The notes: generated by a model from the sequence alone, not told the origin. 64,000 nucleotides of DNA from Pararhodobacter zhoushanensis (GCF_025949695.1 NZ_JAPDFL010000001.1:1987501-2051500); one strand, 5' to 3'; positions 38,370 through 48,295 are shown, numbered from the stretch's first letter. A program made the numbers and translations.

Positions 38370-39677
38370 TCAGCGGTAGGCGAGCAGGTTGCCTTCGCGC
38401 GTCAGGATGTACATCACCCCGCCCGCGACGATGGGCGACGAGGCCGCGCCACCGGGGATCGGGATCTCGGCGACGGTGTTGCCCGAGACCGGGTCAAAGC
38501 CGCGCAGCACCCCGTCACCCGAGGCGACCCACAGCTTGCCGCCGGCCAGAACCGGGCCGTTCTGCGGGTAGATCGCCAGACGGCGGCGCACACGGTCCGA
38601 GGTATAGAGCGGCAGATCCTGCGCCCAGATCAGCGAGCCATCGCTGGCATCGAGGCGCATCAGGCGGTTCTGGTCGCTGACCAGAAACACCGAGCCGCCG
38701 ACCGGCCACACCGGGTCATTGGCACCCTCGGGGCTGGTCCACAGCGTTTCGCCCGAGCGCACGTCGATGGCGAACACCCGGCCCGACTGGTTGGCGGCGT
38801 ACAGGCGGTTGCCGTCGATCACCGGATCGCCGGTCAGCGCCGGGATCGAGGCCAGCGCGGCCCCGGTACGGCGGCCTGCGGCGACCGTGGTCCACATCCG
38901 CCCGCCGTTCGAGCGGCGCACGGCGGTCAATTCACCGGCCTGCGTCGGGAAGATGACGGCATCGCCCGCGATGGCCGGGGCCGAGCCGCGCGCGACGGTG
39001 GTCAGGGCAGGCGTGCCCGGCAGGGTCCAGTCGATCCGGCCGGTGGCGGCGTTGAGGCTCCACATGCTGCTGTCGATGGCGGTGACATAGACGTTGTTGC
39101 CATTCACCGCCGGCGAGCCGGTCAGCGGGGCGTCAAAGTCGACGCGCCAGATCTCCGCGCCGGTTGCGGCGTCCAGGGCAGCAAGGAAGGCATAGGCCGA
39201 GGTCACATAGACCCGCCCGCCCGACACGGCCAGCGACCCGCCCGAGGCCGAGGTGCCCCGGTCACGCGGTGCGGTCAGGTCGGTGCTCCACAGCACGGCC
39301 CCGGCGGTCGAGGTGGCTTGCACCCGGGCCGCGGCGTCGAGCGTGTAGACGCGGCCATCGGCGACCACCGGATCGGTGGTCAGGCGTCCGCGGCGGGTGT
39401 CGCCGGTGCCGATGGTCGTGGACCAGATCAGCTGCGGGTTGGCCGACAGCGCCGGGTGCGACGGGCGCGCACCGGGCGTGCCCTGACGCTGGGTCCAGCT
39501 GGCATTGGCGCTTTGCGCCGGCAGCGAGATCGGCTGCGCGCGGTTGGCTTGCACGCCGTCCGAGCCGCCCCACGGGGCGCGCAGGGCGACGCGCTCGCCT
39601 TCCAGCGGGCGTTCACGGTTACAGCCGGCGCTCAACGCCACCAGGCCAATCAGGGTCGCGGTACGGATCAGGCTCAC
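38370..39677 (-). CDS. bamB: Outer-membrane assembly lipoprotein BamB-like (PQQ-type beta-propeller)
   Basis: 435 residues with lipobox VALSAGC at the N-terminus and repeated propeller blades (VADGRVYTLDAAARVQATS, GRVYVTSAYAFLAALDAATG, AVNGNNVYVTAIDSSMWSLN). BamB supports BamA in outer-membrane protein folding. It sits between a YfgM-like gene and der, the same order as in gammaproteobacteria, which supports the assignment. Confidence 0.88.
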   Translation of the reverse strand: MSLIRTATLIGLVALSAGCNRERPLEGERVALRAPWGGSDGVQANRAQPISLPAQSANASWTQRQGTPGARPSHPALSANPQLIWSTTIGTGDTRRGRLTTDPVVADGRVYTLDAAARVQATSTAGAVLWSTDLTAPRDRGTSASGGSLAVSGGRVYVTSAYAFLAALDAATGAEIWRVDFDAPLTGSPAVNGNNVYVTAIDSSMWSLNAATGRIDWTLPGTPALTTVARGSAPAIAGDAVIFPTQAGELTAVRRSNGGRMWTTVAAGRRTGAALASIPALTGDPVIDGNRLYAANQSGRVFAIDVRSGETLWTSPEGANDPVWPVGGSVFLVSDQNRLMRLDASDGSLIWAQDLPLYTSDRVRRRLAIYPQNGPVLAGGKLWVASGDGVLRGFDPVSGNTVAEIPIPGGAASSPIVAGGVMYILTREGNLLAYR

Positions 39678-39695
39678 GGGTTATCCCCCAGTAGG

Positions 39696-40355
39696 TCAGC
39701 CGAGGTCGCTGGGCTGGTCACCGCCCAGGACGACGATCAGTTGCGCGACCCGGCGCCGCAGCGCATCGGTCACATCGGGTTCTTGCAGCAGGGCCTGTGC
39801 CTGGGCCAGCGCGCCGTCTTGGTCGCCGGTTTCCATGGTCAGCAGGGCCAGTTGTTCCAGCGCCAGCGGGCGGAAGGTCTGCCCGGGCTGTGCCAGCCCT
39901 TGCAGTGTCGCGCGGCGTTCGTCGACAGGAATGTCGGTGCCGCCGATGATCACCCGCTTGAACGCGGCGATCTGGCGATAGGCCAGCGGCAGGGTGGAAT
40001 CGTTTTCGACGCGGGCCAGCGTTTCCATCGCCCCGGCGCGATCCTCGGCCTCGATATCGGCCGCGCCCAGCAGCAGGTTCAGGATGCCCGCGCGGTCGCC
40101 GGTGGCGTCGATGGCGGTCAGTTCGGTCCGCTGGGTGGCCGGATCGGTGGTGTCGAGCGCGGAAATCACCGCATCGCCAAAGCTGCGCGCGGCGGCTTCG
40201 TCCTGCGCCTTGCGCCATTCGTTGAACGCGGCACCGCCGACGATCATCAGGACCAGCGCAATCGCGATCCAGCCGTATCTGCGCATCGCCCCATACAGGC
40301 GGTCGCGCTTGAGTTCCTCGTTCACCTCGTCGATGAAGCTGTCGGGGTTGCTCAC
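39696..40355 (-). CDS. YfgM-like membrane-anchored TPR protein
   Basis: 219 residues: cytoplasmic N-terminus MSNPDSFIDEVNEELKRDRL, one helix (YGWIAIALVLMIVGGAAF) and a periplasmic region of TPR-like helices (RPLALEQLALLTMETGDQDG). YfgM in E. coli associates with the Sec translocon and periplasmic chaperones. First gene of the yfgM-bamB-der operon. Confidence 0.82.
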   Translation of the reverse strand: MSNPDSFIDEVNEELKRDRLYGAMRRYGWIAIALVLMIVGGAAFNEWRKAQDEAAARSFGDAVISALDTTDPATQRTELTAIDATGDRAGILNLLLGAADIEAEDRAGAMETLARVENDSTLPLAYRQIAAFKRVIIGGTDIPVDERRATLQGLAQPGQTFRPLALEQLALLTMETGDQDGALAQAQALLQEPDVTDALRRRVAQLIVVLGGDQPSDLG

Positions 40356-40750
40356 GTCTGGCCTCCGGTTTTCTGAACGGCTGCGCCTTATGGCACACGT
40401 CGCCTCTCATAGCCCGAGACGCCAGCCCTTGCCAAGGGCGCTGCCTGCGCAGGCGCGGGGGTTCGCCGCTTTTCCTGTCAACGCATCGTTTGGCGGCCTG
40501 CCGCCTGTGCAGGTGCAGAATCTTCGGTGCACCTGCCGCATGACGCTGCGGCATGAGGCCCGCAGCGTTTGCAAAATAAGGGGTTTGGGGGTAATCCACA
40601 GGCAACCTGTTGCGTATAGACAACGTGTCAGGCTGCTTGTGGCAGGCCCATCTCTGGGCCGAGCCGTTCAAGCTGCGCGATGATCGGATTGAAAAGGCCC
40701 GAAGAATTGCTGCGCCGCGCAGCGGTTCCCGGCCCCAAGAGGTTACTTTG
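40356..40750. other. Divergent intergenic region with two overlapping dyads
   Basis: 395 bases without a gene. Dyad 1 (40509-40536) has GCAGGTGCA/TGCACCTGC arms and a 10-base loop; dyad 2 (40534-40553) has TGCCGCA/TGCGGCA arms. They share three bases, so both cannot form fully at once. The rest contains the ribosome site AAGAGG for the efflux adaptor gene. Confidence 0.5.
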
Positions 40751-41893
40751 ATGCGTGTCGTTCCGCTGATTACTGCCGCGTTGGTGCTGGCGTTCCTGTA
40801 CCTGCTGGTCATGCAGCGTGACGCGCTGATGGCCTTTGTCGGCGTGGAAGCCAGCCCGGTCGAAACGGCACCGATGGGGGCTGCCGCAGCGGCACCGGTC
40901 GAGGATGCGCTGTTCACGGTCGTCGTGGAGCGGATCACCGAGCGCGATCTGGAAAGCGCCATCGTGCTGCGCGGCCGCACGGCGGCTTCGCGCAGTGTCG
41001 AGGTGCGCGCGCAGACCGGCGGTCTGGTGACCTCGCAGCCGCGCCCGCGCGGCGCGCTGGTCAGCGCCGGTGAGGTTCTGTGCCAGCTCGATCCCGGCAC
41101 CCGCGCCGCGCAGATGAGCGAGGCACAGGCACGGCTGAGCGAAGCCCGTGCGCGCCTGTCCGAAGCGCAGATCAACCAGACCACCGCCACGCGTCTGGCC
41201 GAAGAAGGGTTTCGCGCGCAAAACACCACCGCCACCGCAGACGCTGCCGTTCAGGCGGCGCTGGCCGGGGTCGAAGCGGCGAACGCCGGGGTCGAAGCTG
41301 CCAGCACCGAGCTGGACCGCCTGACCATCGCTGCGCCGTTCGACGGGTTGCTGGAGGTGAACTCGGCCGAGATCGGCAGCCTGATGCAATCAGGCGGCCT
41401 GTGCGCAACGGTGATCCAGCTCGATCCGATGCTGATCGTCGGCTATGCCGCTGAGGCGCAGATCGACCGGCTGGCCGATGGCGCGCTGGCCGGGGCGCGG
41501 TTGTCGAACGGGCGCGAAGTGCAGGGGCGGGTGACCTTCCTTGCCCGCGCCTCGGACCCGGCGACGCGGACCTTCCGCGTCGAGGTGACGGTGCCCAACC
41601 CCGATCTTGAGATCCGCGATGGCATGAGCGCCGATATTCTGGTCGCCGCCACCGCAACGCGCGGGCATCTGGTGCCCGGCTCGGCGCTGACGATCAGCGA
41701 TGACGGCACGCTGGGCCTGCGGCTGGTCGATGAGACCAACCATACCTTCTTTCAACCCGTCACCGTGCTGCGCGATGCGCCGCAGGGCTTCTGGGTCAGC
41801 GGGCTGCCCGCCGAGGCCGATGTGGTCGTGGTCGGGCAGGAATACGTAACCGACGGCATCGAGGTGCGGGTATCGCGCCGCGGCGAGGACTGA
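40751..41893 (+). CDS. RND efflux periplasmic adaptor (membrane fusion protein)
   Basis: 380 residues. Uncleaved N-terminal membrane anchor (VPLITAALVLAFLYLLVM), lipoyl/biotinyl-like halves (VEVRAQTGGLVTSQPRPRGA, then APFDGLLEVNSAEIGSLMQS) flanking an alpha-hairpin rich in Ala/Glu (about 115-185), and a beta-barrel (ATRTFRVEVTVPNPD). It links the pump encoded 4 bases downstream to an outer-membrane channel, which is not encoded here. Confidence 0.9.
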   Translation: MRVVPLITAALVLAFLYLLVMQRDALMAFVGVEASPVETAPMGAAAAAPVEDALFTVVVERITERDLESAIVLRGRTAASRSVEVRAQTGGLVTSQPRPRGALVSAGEVLCQLDPGTRAAQMSEAQARLSEARARLSEAQINQTTATRLAEEGFRAQNTTATADAAVQAALAGVEAANAGVEAASTELDRLTIAAPFDGLLEVNSAEIGSLMQSGGLCATVIQLDPMLIVGYAAEAQIDRLADGALAGARLSNGREVQGRVTFLARASDPATRTFRVEVTVPNPDLEIRDGMSADILVAATATRGHLVPGSALTISDDGTLGLRLVDETNHTFFQPVTVLRDAPQGFWVSGLPAEADVVVVGQEYVTDGIEVRVSRRGED

Positions 41894-41897
41894 GCGC

Positions 41898-44800
41898 ATG
41901 CATGGCATGATCGACTGGGCGGCAGCCCGCGCGCGGATGGTACTGGCCTTCGTGTTCCTGACGCTGGGCGCCGGGGTCATGGCCTATGTCGGACTGCCCA
42001 AAGAGGGCGAGCCGGATATCGAGGTGCCCGCGCTGTTCATCTCGGTGCCGTTTCAGGGCATCTCGGCGGCGGATTCCGAGACGCTGCTGGTCCGCCCGAT
42101 GGAGCAGGAGCTGTCCGGCCTGACCGGCCTCACCGACATGACCGCCACCGCGCGGCAAGGATACGCCAGCGTCGTGCTGGAATTCGAATTCGACTGGGAC
42201 AAGACCGCCACCATCGCCGACGTGCGCGACCGCATGAGCCGGGCTGCGACGAATTTCCCCGACGGTGCGGACAGTTACTCGATCAACGAGTTCAACTTCA
42301 GCCAGTTTCCCATCGTGATCATCGCGGTATCGGGTGACGTGCCCGAACGCACGCTGATGCGCGCTGCCCGCAATCTCGAGCGCGCGATCGAGGGCGTCGA
42401 TGCGGTGTTGTCCGCCGATGTGTCGGGCACCCGCGACGAGATGGTCGAGGTGATCATCGACCCTTTGCGGCTTGAGGCTTATAACGTCAGCGCGGTCGAG
42501 CTGATCAACGCCGTGACGATGAACAACCAGCTGGTCGCGGCGGGGGATATCGAGACCGACTCGGGCCGCTTCTCGCTGTCGTTGCCCGGCAGTTTTGAGG
42601 ACCCGCAGGACATCTACGATCTGCCGATCAAGCATGTCGGCGACCGGGTGGTGACGCTGGGCGATCTGGCCACGATCAACATGACCTTTCAGGACCGTCA
42701 GGGCACCGCCCGGTTCGAGGGGCAGCCGACGCTGGCGCTGCAGGTGGTCAAGCGCAAGGGCTTCAACCTGATCGGCACGGTCGAAGAGGTGCGCGCCGCC
42801 GTCGATGCCGAGGTCGCCAGCTGGCCGCCAGAGCTGCGCGAGTCGATCACTGTCACCCCGGCGCTGGACCGCAGCTATCAGGTTGCCTCGATGATCAGCC
42901 AGCTGGAAGGCTCGGTGCTGACCGCCATCGCGCTGGTGATGATCGTGGTGCTGGCCAGCCTTGGCACGCGCACGGCGCTGCTGGTCGGTTTCTCGATCCC
43001 GTCATCGTTCCTTTTGTCGTTCATCCTGCTGGGCGTGATGGGGGTGACGATTTCCAACATCGTCATGTTCGGCCTGATTCTGGCCGTGGGGATGCTGGTC
43101 GACGGGGCCATCGTGGTCGCCGAATACGCCGACAGCGAGATCGCCAGCGGCAAGGGGCCGATGCAGGCCTATACCACGGCGGCCAAGCGGATGTTCTGGC
43201 CGGTGATCTCGTCCACCGCGACGACGCTCTGCGCCTTCCTGCCGATGCTGTTCTGGCCCGGTGTGGCCGGTGAGTTCATGGGCATGCTGCCGATCACGCT
43301 GATCTTCGTGCTGACGTCCTCGCTGATCGTCGCGCTGATCTTCCTGCCCATTCTGGGCGGCGTGACCGGCCGGATTGCCCGCAGCTTTGACGGCATCGCC
43401 CAGCACCTGCGCCGCCTGCCGTGGCTGCTGCGCCTGCCGTTTCTGGCCGTGGCGCTGGTGGTGATGGTTGGCGGGCTGGCCACGATGCTCAACCCCGGCC
43501 TGCTTATCCCAGACGCCGGGGCCGTCGCGCAGATGGGCGTGCTGGCCGTGCTGCCCGGTGCGCTGGCGACGATGCTGGGGGCGGCGGGGATGTCGATCAG
43601 CCTGAACGCGGTCAAGCCGCGCCCGCGCGCCCGCGCGGTGCAATCGGGCTATCGCCGCACGCCGTTCGGCTGGCTGACCAAGGCGGTTGTCGGCAACCCG
43701 GTGATGCCCTTCGTGGTCACGGCGGGCATCGTCTTTGGCGTCTGGCAGGTGTTCACGTATTACGGCGAGAACAACTACGGCGTTGATTTCTTTGTCTCGA
43801 CAGAGCCCGAGCAGGGCATCGTCTATGTCCGCGCACGCGGCAACCTGTCGCTGGCGGAAAAGGACGCGCTGCTGCAACAGGTCGAGCAGATCGTGCTGGC
43901 CGAACCCGGCATCGCCTCGAGCTTTGCCTTTGGCGGTTCGGGCGGGCTGGAGCAGAACACCGGCGGCGGTCAGGCACCGCGTGATATGGTCGGGCAGATC
44001 CAGTTCGAGCTGCTCAACTGGGATGAACGCGATGGCCGGCCCGAGCTTTTGGGGCAGGTGGTGCTGGACCGGATGGAGGCGCAGTTTCGCCAGATCCCCG
44101 GCATCATCACCGAATACATGATCATGTCGGGCGGGCCGGCCTCGGCCAAGCCGATCCACCTGCGCCTGACGGGGCAGGATTTCGAGGTGCTGGGGCAGGC
44201 GGTGGAAACGGTCGAAGCCCGGATGCGCGAGATCGGCGGCATCATCGGGATCGAGGACAGCCGCCCGCTGCCGGGGATCGACTGGGAAATCCGCGTCGAT
44301 ACCGCCACGGCGGGCCGCTTTGGTGCCGATGTCGCCACGGTGGGCGGCATGGTGCAGCTGGTCACCCGCGGGCTGATGCTGGACACGATGCGCGTCGACA
44401 CCTCGGATGAGGAAATCGAGATCCGCGTGCGCCTGCCCGAAGAGGACCGGCTGCTCTCCACGCTCGATACGCTGCGCGTCCAGACGCCGCAGGGGCTGGT
44501 GCCACTGTCGAATTTCGTCACGCGCGAGGCCGTCGCGCAGCGCGGCACCATCGACCGCTACGGCGAGCAACGCTATTTCGACGTCAAGGCCGACGCCGCG
44601 CCCGAGATGGTCAGCGTGGTGAATGCCGATGGCTCCATCGCCCGTCTGGCGCCGCTGGCCACGCTCGACGCCCGTGTGCATGCCGAAGGCTCGGAGGCGG
44701 CGCAGGCGGCCCAGAGCGCGCGTCAGGCGGTCATCGAGGCGGGCCAGCATATCGTGCCCGTCACCCCGACCGAGCGCATCGCGGCGCTGACCAGCTGGCT

Positions 44801-45617
44801 GGAACAGGAAACCCCGCTGCCCGGCGGTATCGGCTGGCAATGGACCGGCGAACAGCAGGATCAGGAAGAGACCGGCGCGTTCCTCGGGGTCGCCTTCGGC
44901 GCGGCCATGGGGCTGATGTTCATCATCCTGCTGGCCCAGTTCAACAGCTTTTACAACGCGGTGCTGGTGCTGCTGGCGGTGGTGCTGTCCACGGCGGGCG
45001 TGTTGATCGGCATGCTGGTGATGAAACAACCCTTCTCGATGATCATGACGGGAACGGGGGTGGTGGCGCTGGCCGGGATCGTGGTGAACAACAACATTGT
45101 GCTGATCGACACCTATCAGGACTTCCTGCGCTACATGCCCAGGATCGAGGCGATCATCCGCACGGCGGAACAACGCCTGCGCCCGGTTCTGTTGACCACG
45201 ATCACCACCATGGCAGGGCTGGCCCCGATGATGTACGGGCTGTCCATCGACTTTGTGAACGGCGGCTATACGCTGAACAGCCCGACCTCGATGTGGTGGA
45301 AGCCGCTGGCGACGGCGGTGGTGTTCGGGCTTGGCATCTCGACGGTGCTGACGCTGGTGCTGACCCCGGCCCTGCTGGCGGCGCGCATCTGGATCGAGGG
45401 CTTTGCCAAGGCGCTGCTGCCCTTCCTGCGCGCTTTCGCGCCGGGCCGCGCCCGCGCCGACCGCGCGCTCAAGCGCCGCAGCGGCAAGGTGCGCCATGCC
45501 GAGATCATCTGGGATCCGGCACCCGCCGTCGCGGGGCCGGCGGTCCCGTCTGTCGTGACGCCTGAGGCGCCTGCTGCCCGTCCTCTCAAACGCGGCCCCC
45601 GCCACGCGGCGGAGTGA
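41898..45617 (+). CDS. RND-family efflux transporter permease
   Basis: 1239 residues, inner membrane, proton-driven. N-terminal helix (MVLAFVFLTLGAGVMAYVGL), two large periplasmic loops and about 12 helices. TM4 reads GLILAVGMLVDGAIVVAEY, so the usual Asp-Asp proton relay is Asp-Gly; the first Asp is kept. An extra hydrophobic block at about 510-570 and a long C-terminal tail make it longer than AcrB (1049). Substrate unknown. Confidence 0.92.
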   Translation: MHGMIDWAAARARMVLAFVFLTLGAGVMAYVGLPKEGEPDIEVPALFISVPFQGISAADSETLLVRPMEQELSGLTGLTDMTATARQGYASVVLEFEFDWDKTATIADVRDRMSRAATNFPDGADSYSINEFNFSQFPIVIIAVSGDVPERTLMRAARNLERAIEGVDAVLSADVSGTRDEMVEVIIDPLRLEAYNVSAVELINAVTMNNQLVAAGDIETDSGRFSLSLPGSFEDPQDIYDLPIKHVGDRVVTLGDLATINMTFQDRQGTARFEGQPTLALQVVKRKGFNLIGTVEEVRAAVDAEVASWPPELRESITVTPALDRSYQVASMISQLEGSVLTAIALVMIVVLASLGTRTALLVGFSIPSSFLLSFILLGVMGVTISNIVMFGLILAVGMLVDGAIVVAEYADSEIASGKGPMQAYTTAAKRMFWPVISSTATTLCAFLPMLFWPGVAGEFMGMLPITLIFVLTSSLIVALIFLPILGGVTGRIARSFDGIAQHLRRLPWLLRLPFLAVALVVMVGGLATMLNPGLLIPDAGAVAQMGVLAVLPGALATMLGAAGMSISLNAVKPRPRARAVQSGYRRTPFGWLTKAVVGNPVMPFVVTAGIVFGVWQVFTYYGENNYGVDFFVSTEPEQGIVYVRARGNLSLAEKDALLQQVEQIVLAEPGIASSFAFGGSGGLEQNTGGGQAPRDMVGQIQFELLNWDERDGRPELLGQVVLDRMEAQFRQIPGIITEYMIMSGGPASAKPIHLRLTGQDFEVLGQAVETVEARMREIGGIIGIEDSRPLPGIDWEIRVDTATAGRFGADVATVGGMVQLVTRGLMLDTMRVDTSDEEIEIRVRLPEEDRLLSTLDTLRVQTPQGLVPLSNFVTREAVAQRGTIDRYGEQRYFDVKADAAPEMVSVVNADGSIARLAPLATLDARVHAEGSEAAQAAQSARQAVIEAGQHIVPVTPTERIAALTSWLEQETPLPGGIGWQWTGEQQDQEETGAFLGVAFGAAMGLMFIILLAQFNSFYNAVLVLLAVVLSTAGVLIGMLVMKQPFSMIMTGTGVVALAGIVVNNNIVLIDTYQDFLRYMPRIEAIIRTAEQRLRPVLLTTITTMAGLAPMMYGLSIDFVNGGYTLNSPTSMWWKPLATAVVFGLGISTVLTLVLTPALLAARIWIEGFAKALLPFLRAFAPGRARADRALKRRSGKVRHAEIIWDPAPAVAGPAVPSVVTPEAPAARPLKRGPRHAAE

Positions 45618-45898
45618 CCGGCACCACGGGGCTCCCGCCTCGGCTTGCGGATCAAAGATCCGCGCGCCTCGTTGGGCCGGGTGCGCCACGCTGACGCGCG
45701 GCGCGCGCCGCCTGGCCCTGACGGGGGTGATGAACCGACCCGGTGCTGCGTATTTAAGGCAAGATGAGGGGCAAGTGCCCCCCGCGCGCGTCTTGGCCCG
45801 CCAACGATCCTCAGGGGATGACGCCGGCTTTTGCTGAGGAGGGGGCAGGATGCCTCCTGACGCCGCGCGGCGCTACTGCCGCGCTTTGCCGGGTAACC
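45618..45898. other. Intergenic region with GC hairpins after the RND operon
   Basis: No gene seen. A GCGGATC-AAA-GATCCGC hairpin lies at 45647-45663, and a TATTTAAGG word followed by GGGGCAAGTGCCCC at 45751-45780 resembles the tails of other intergenic elements without the C6-GGATATTT core. Confidence 0.35.
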
Positions 45899-45930
45899 AA
45901 AAGCCCCCGCGCCGGTTGAGGCGCGGGGGC
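45899..45930 (-). terminator. Intrinsic terminator of tig
   Basis: Minus-strand stem GCCCCCGCGCC/GGCGCGGGGGC (11 bp), 6-base loop, then TTTT. It lies 33 bases after the tig stop. Confidence 0.85.
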
Positions 45931-45962
45931 GATTGCAGGGTCGCGATGCCGTCAGACGGTGA

Positions 45963-47294
45963 TCAGGCTTCGTTTTCCAGCGCGTCCAGAGCGGCTTTCA
46001 GCTCGTCCTTGGTGACCTCTTTTTCGGTCACGGCGGCTTTGCCGAGGATCAGGTCGACGACCTTGTCCTCGAAGATCGGCGCGCGCAGCTGCTGTTGCAT
46101 CTGCTGGTTCTTTTGCACGAATTCGAAGAATTCGCGCTCTTGACCCGGGTACTGACGCGCCTGGCCCATGATCGCCTGGGTCATCTCGGCATCGGTCACC
46201 TGAACCTCGGCCTTGCGGCCCACTTCGGCCAGCAGCAGCCCCAGTTTCACCCGGCGCACGGCGAGCGATTTGTGCTCGTCGGTCGGTTCGACCGTGTCGT
46301 GGTTGTGGTGATCGACCTCGGGGTTTTCGTCATGCCACAGCTGGTGGGCGATCTGCGAGGCTTCGGCATCGACCAGCGACTGCGGCAGATCGAAGCTGAC
46401 CGCCGTGTCCAGCTGGTCGAGCAGCGCGCGCTTCACGATGGCGCGCGACGCCTGGGCGTATTCGCCTTCCAGACCGTCCCGGATCTGGCCCTTCAGCGCG
46501 TCCAGCGATTCGGCGCCAAAGCGGCTGGCCAGCTCGTCATTCAGTTCGGCCTCGGCCGGGGCTTTGACGGCCTTGATCACGCATTCAAAGACGGCTTCCT
46601 TGCCGGCCAGATGGGCGGCCTGGTATTCAGCCGGGAAGCTGACGGTGACGTCCTTGGTTTCGCCGGCCTTCACGCCGACCAGCTGCTCTTCGAAGCCGGG
46701 GATGAACTGGCCCGAGCCGAGCGCCAGCGGGTAGTCTTGCGCGGTGCCACCGTCAAAGGCTTCGCCGTCGATGCGACCGGTGAAGTCGAACACGACCTGA
46801 TCGCCGTTCTCGGCAGCGCCGTCCTTGTCTTCGAAGTTCTGCGCCTGCTTGGCCAGATTGGCCAGCGCTTCGTCCACGGCAGCGTCATCGGCTTTCACCA
46901 CCAGACGCTCCAGCGTCACGCCGGTGAAATCGGGATCGGCGATTTCGGGCAGGGCCTCGTAGGACAGATCGACGATGACGTCATCGCCTTCTTTCCAGGT
47001 CTCGCCGTCTTTCATCTCGACTTTGGGCTGCATCGCCGGGCGTGCGCCGGTTTCTTCGAAATGCTGCTGCATCGCGCCGTCGACGGCTTCCTGCATTGCT
47101 TCGCCGATCAGGCGCTGGCCGAACTGCTTTTTCAGCATGGCCATCGGCACCTTGCCCTTGCGGAAGCCCTTGATCTCGACCTCGGGCTGGGCCTCGCGCA
47201 GCTTTTCGTCCACCTTCGCCGTCAATTCTGCGGCGGTAACGGTGATCGTGTAGCCACGCTTCAGGCCGTCATTCAGGGTCTCGGTGACTTGCAT
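45963..47294 (-). CDS. tig: Trigger factor (ribosome-associated chaperone and prolyl isomerase)
   Basis: 443 residues. Ribosome-binding domain with the signature [20 protein letters not shown] (about 40-60), FKBP-type PPIase domain ([37 protein letters not shown]) and the C-terminal chaperone arms. Start at 47294 ([14 protein letters not shown]) is family-typical; the longer frame to 47381 lacks support. It acts on nascent chains in the cytosol. Confidence 0.96.
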   Translation of the reverse strand: MQVTETLNDGLKRGYTITVTAAELTAKVDEKLREAQPEVEIKGFRKGKVPMAMLKKQFGQRLIGEAMQEAVDGAMQQHFEETGARPAMQPKVEMKDGETWKEGDDVIVDLSYEALPEIADPDFTGVTLERLVVKADDAAVDEALANLAKQAQNFEDKDGAAENGDQVVFDFTGRIDGEAFDGGTAQDYPLALGSGQFIPGFEEQLVGVKAGETKDVTVSFPAEYQAAHLAGKEAVFECVIKAVKAPAEAELNDELASRFGAESLDALKGQIRDGLEGEYAQASRAIVKRALLDQLDTAVSFDLPQSLVDAEASQIAHQLWHDENPEVDHHNHDTVEPTDEHKSLAVRRVKLGLLLAEVGRKAEVQVTDAEMTQAIMGQARQYPGQEREFFEFVQKNQQMQQQLRAPIFEDKVVDLILGKAAVTEKEVTKDELKAALDALENEA

Positions 47295-47316
47295 TGTGTT
47301 CCTCGCATATGCTGAC

Positions 47317-47337
47317 AGGCCGCCCGGACGGCGGCCT
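47317..47337 (-). promoter_or_regulatory. Hairpin in the tig leader
   Basis: Perfect AGGCCGCC/GGCGGCCT arms with a 5-base loop, ending 23 bases before the tig start codon, leaving the ribosome site GAGGAA free downstream. Confidence 0.35.
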
Positions 47338-47352
47338 GAAGAAATCTGCGCC

Positions 47353-47381
47353 TTACTAGTTTGCGGGCCGGGGCGGATCAA
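47353..47381 (-). promoter_or_regulatory. Candidate sigma-70 promoter of tig
   Basis: Minus strand: TTGATC, 17 bases, TAGTAA, placing the start of transcription just upstream of the leader hairpin. Confidence 0.45.
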
Positions 47382-47496
47382 CCCTGAATCGGCGTGTGGA
47401 CTAAGGCGAGTCGCGGGCTTTGCGCCCGGCTCTGGCTATGGGGGGCGAAGGCGCGCATAAAGGGCGGCGAAACACCCGCTGCCAGGGGAGGTGCGC

Positions 47497-47673
47497 GTGC
47501 CCCTTTTCGTCCTGTTGTTCCGCCTGCTTCGGCGCACAGCCCGCCAGCCGCGGGGTCGGCTGGTGCTGACCTTCGGCATCACGCTTGTCCTGATTGCGGT
47601 GATCTGGGGGATCGAGGCCGCAGGCTTGTGGCCGGACTGGGCGCATGTACAGGGCCGCGGGCGGTATTACTGA
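47497..47673 (+). CDS. Small membrane protein, unknown function
   Basis: 58 residues: MPLFVLLFRLLRRTARQPRG, a hydrophobic helix (VLTFGITLVLIAVIWGIEA) and a short polar tail. GTG 47497 has AGGGGAGG at ideal spacing; GTG 47491 lies inside that ribosome site. It is divergent from tig and the last host-like gene before the prophage. Confidence 0.55.
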   Translation: MPLFVLLFRLLRRTARQPRGRLVLTFGITLVLIAVIWGIEAAGLWPDWAHVQGRGRYY

Positions 47674-48021
47674 AGCAAGATTGCCGGTCTTGGCGGCTGG
47701 CGGGCTGACCGGGCAAGGTTCATCGACGCCGGGCGGTGAGGCGAAGCTGGTGAACCAGCAACACGCAGCAACATGCGAAGCACCCTGCCTTGCGCAGGTG
47801 AAAATCAATCAAGAACAGATTTTCAAGGCTTTGTGGCGATCCCGGAAGGAACGGAAAAATCCCCTGATCCCAACGGGATGCGCTGTAAAACAGCGCCTTG
47901 TTAGATCACGGGATTTCAATGACTTACAAACTGAATTGTAAAACCGCGCGGGTGCATCTCACAGCACCTCTTGCCGGCGGCGCGGACCACCCCTCGGCCA
48001 GTTCCGAGCAAAGGAGATGAC
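47674..48021. other. Prophage left flank with hairpins and an operator-like dyad
   Basis: 348 bases with no gene and lower GC than the host DNA. Hairpins ATCCC-AAC-GGGAT (47867-47879) and GCGCTG-TAAAA-CAGCGC (47880-47896) are adjacent. A dyad TTACAA-N6-TTGTAA is at 47924-47941, upstream of a plus-strand phage gene. Either the attachment site or a phage control region may be here; no direct repeat partner is visible in the window. Confidence 0.4.
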
Positions 48022-48291
48022 ATGAGCAAAGAGATGATGTTCCCGATCATGGGAGACCCGATCATCAAGGCTATCCCCTGGCCTGCACTTCTCCCGCATG
48101 AGGCAAGCGCTCAGCGTAACCACGGCGGGCAAACGCTCAACAGGCTCGCGCAGCGAGGCGGCCTTGGCATCGAGGAAGCCTATCACATCTTGCGGGATGA
48201 GCCTTGCCCGACCGGGGACCGGTACAACAAGGATTTGGTGCGCGTGGCATTAATGCGGATGCTCGCGAAGTTCAACGCGGGGCAGAACTGA
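48022..48291 (+). CDS. Hypothetical protein at the prophage edge
   Basis: 89 residues, MSKEMMFPIMGDPIIKAIPW onwards, with AAGGAG upstream of ATG. The middle (RNHGGQTLNRLAQRGGLGIE) reads like a short helix-rich domain. No family recognised. It is the only plus-strand gene in the phage part and is convergent with a zinc-ribbon gene, so it may be a separately regulated (moron-like) gene. Confidence 0.6.
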   Translation: MSKEMMFPIMGDPIIKAIPWPALLPHEASAQRNHGGQTLNRLAQRGGLGIEEAYHILRDEPCPTGDRYNKDLVRVALMRMLAKFNAGQN

Positions 48292-48295
48292 CCGT

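Noticed and set aside
47640..47960. tRNA gene as prophage attachment site
   Set aside because: A GGTTCATCGACGCC T-loop-like word exists near 47716 but no cloverleaf could be built around it.
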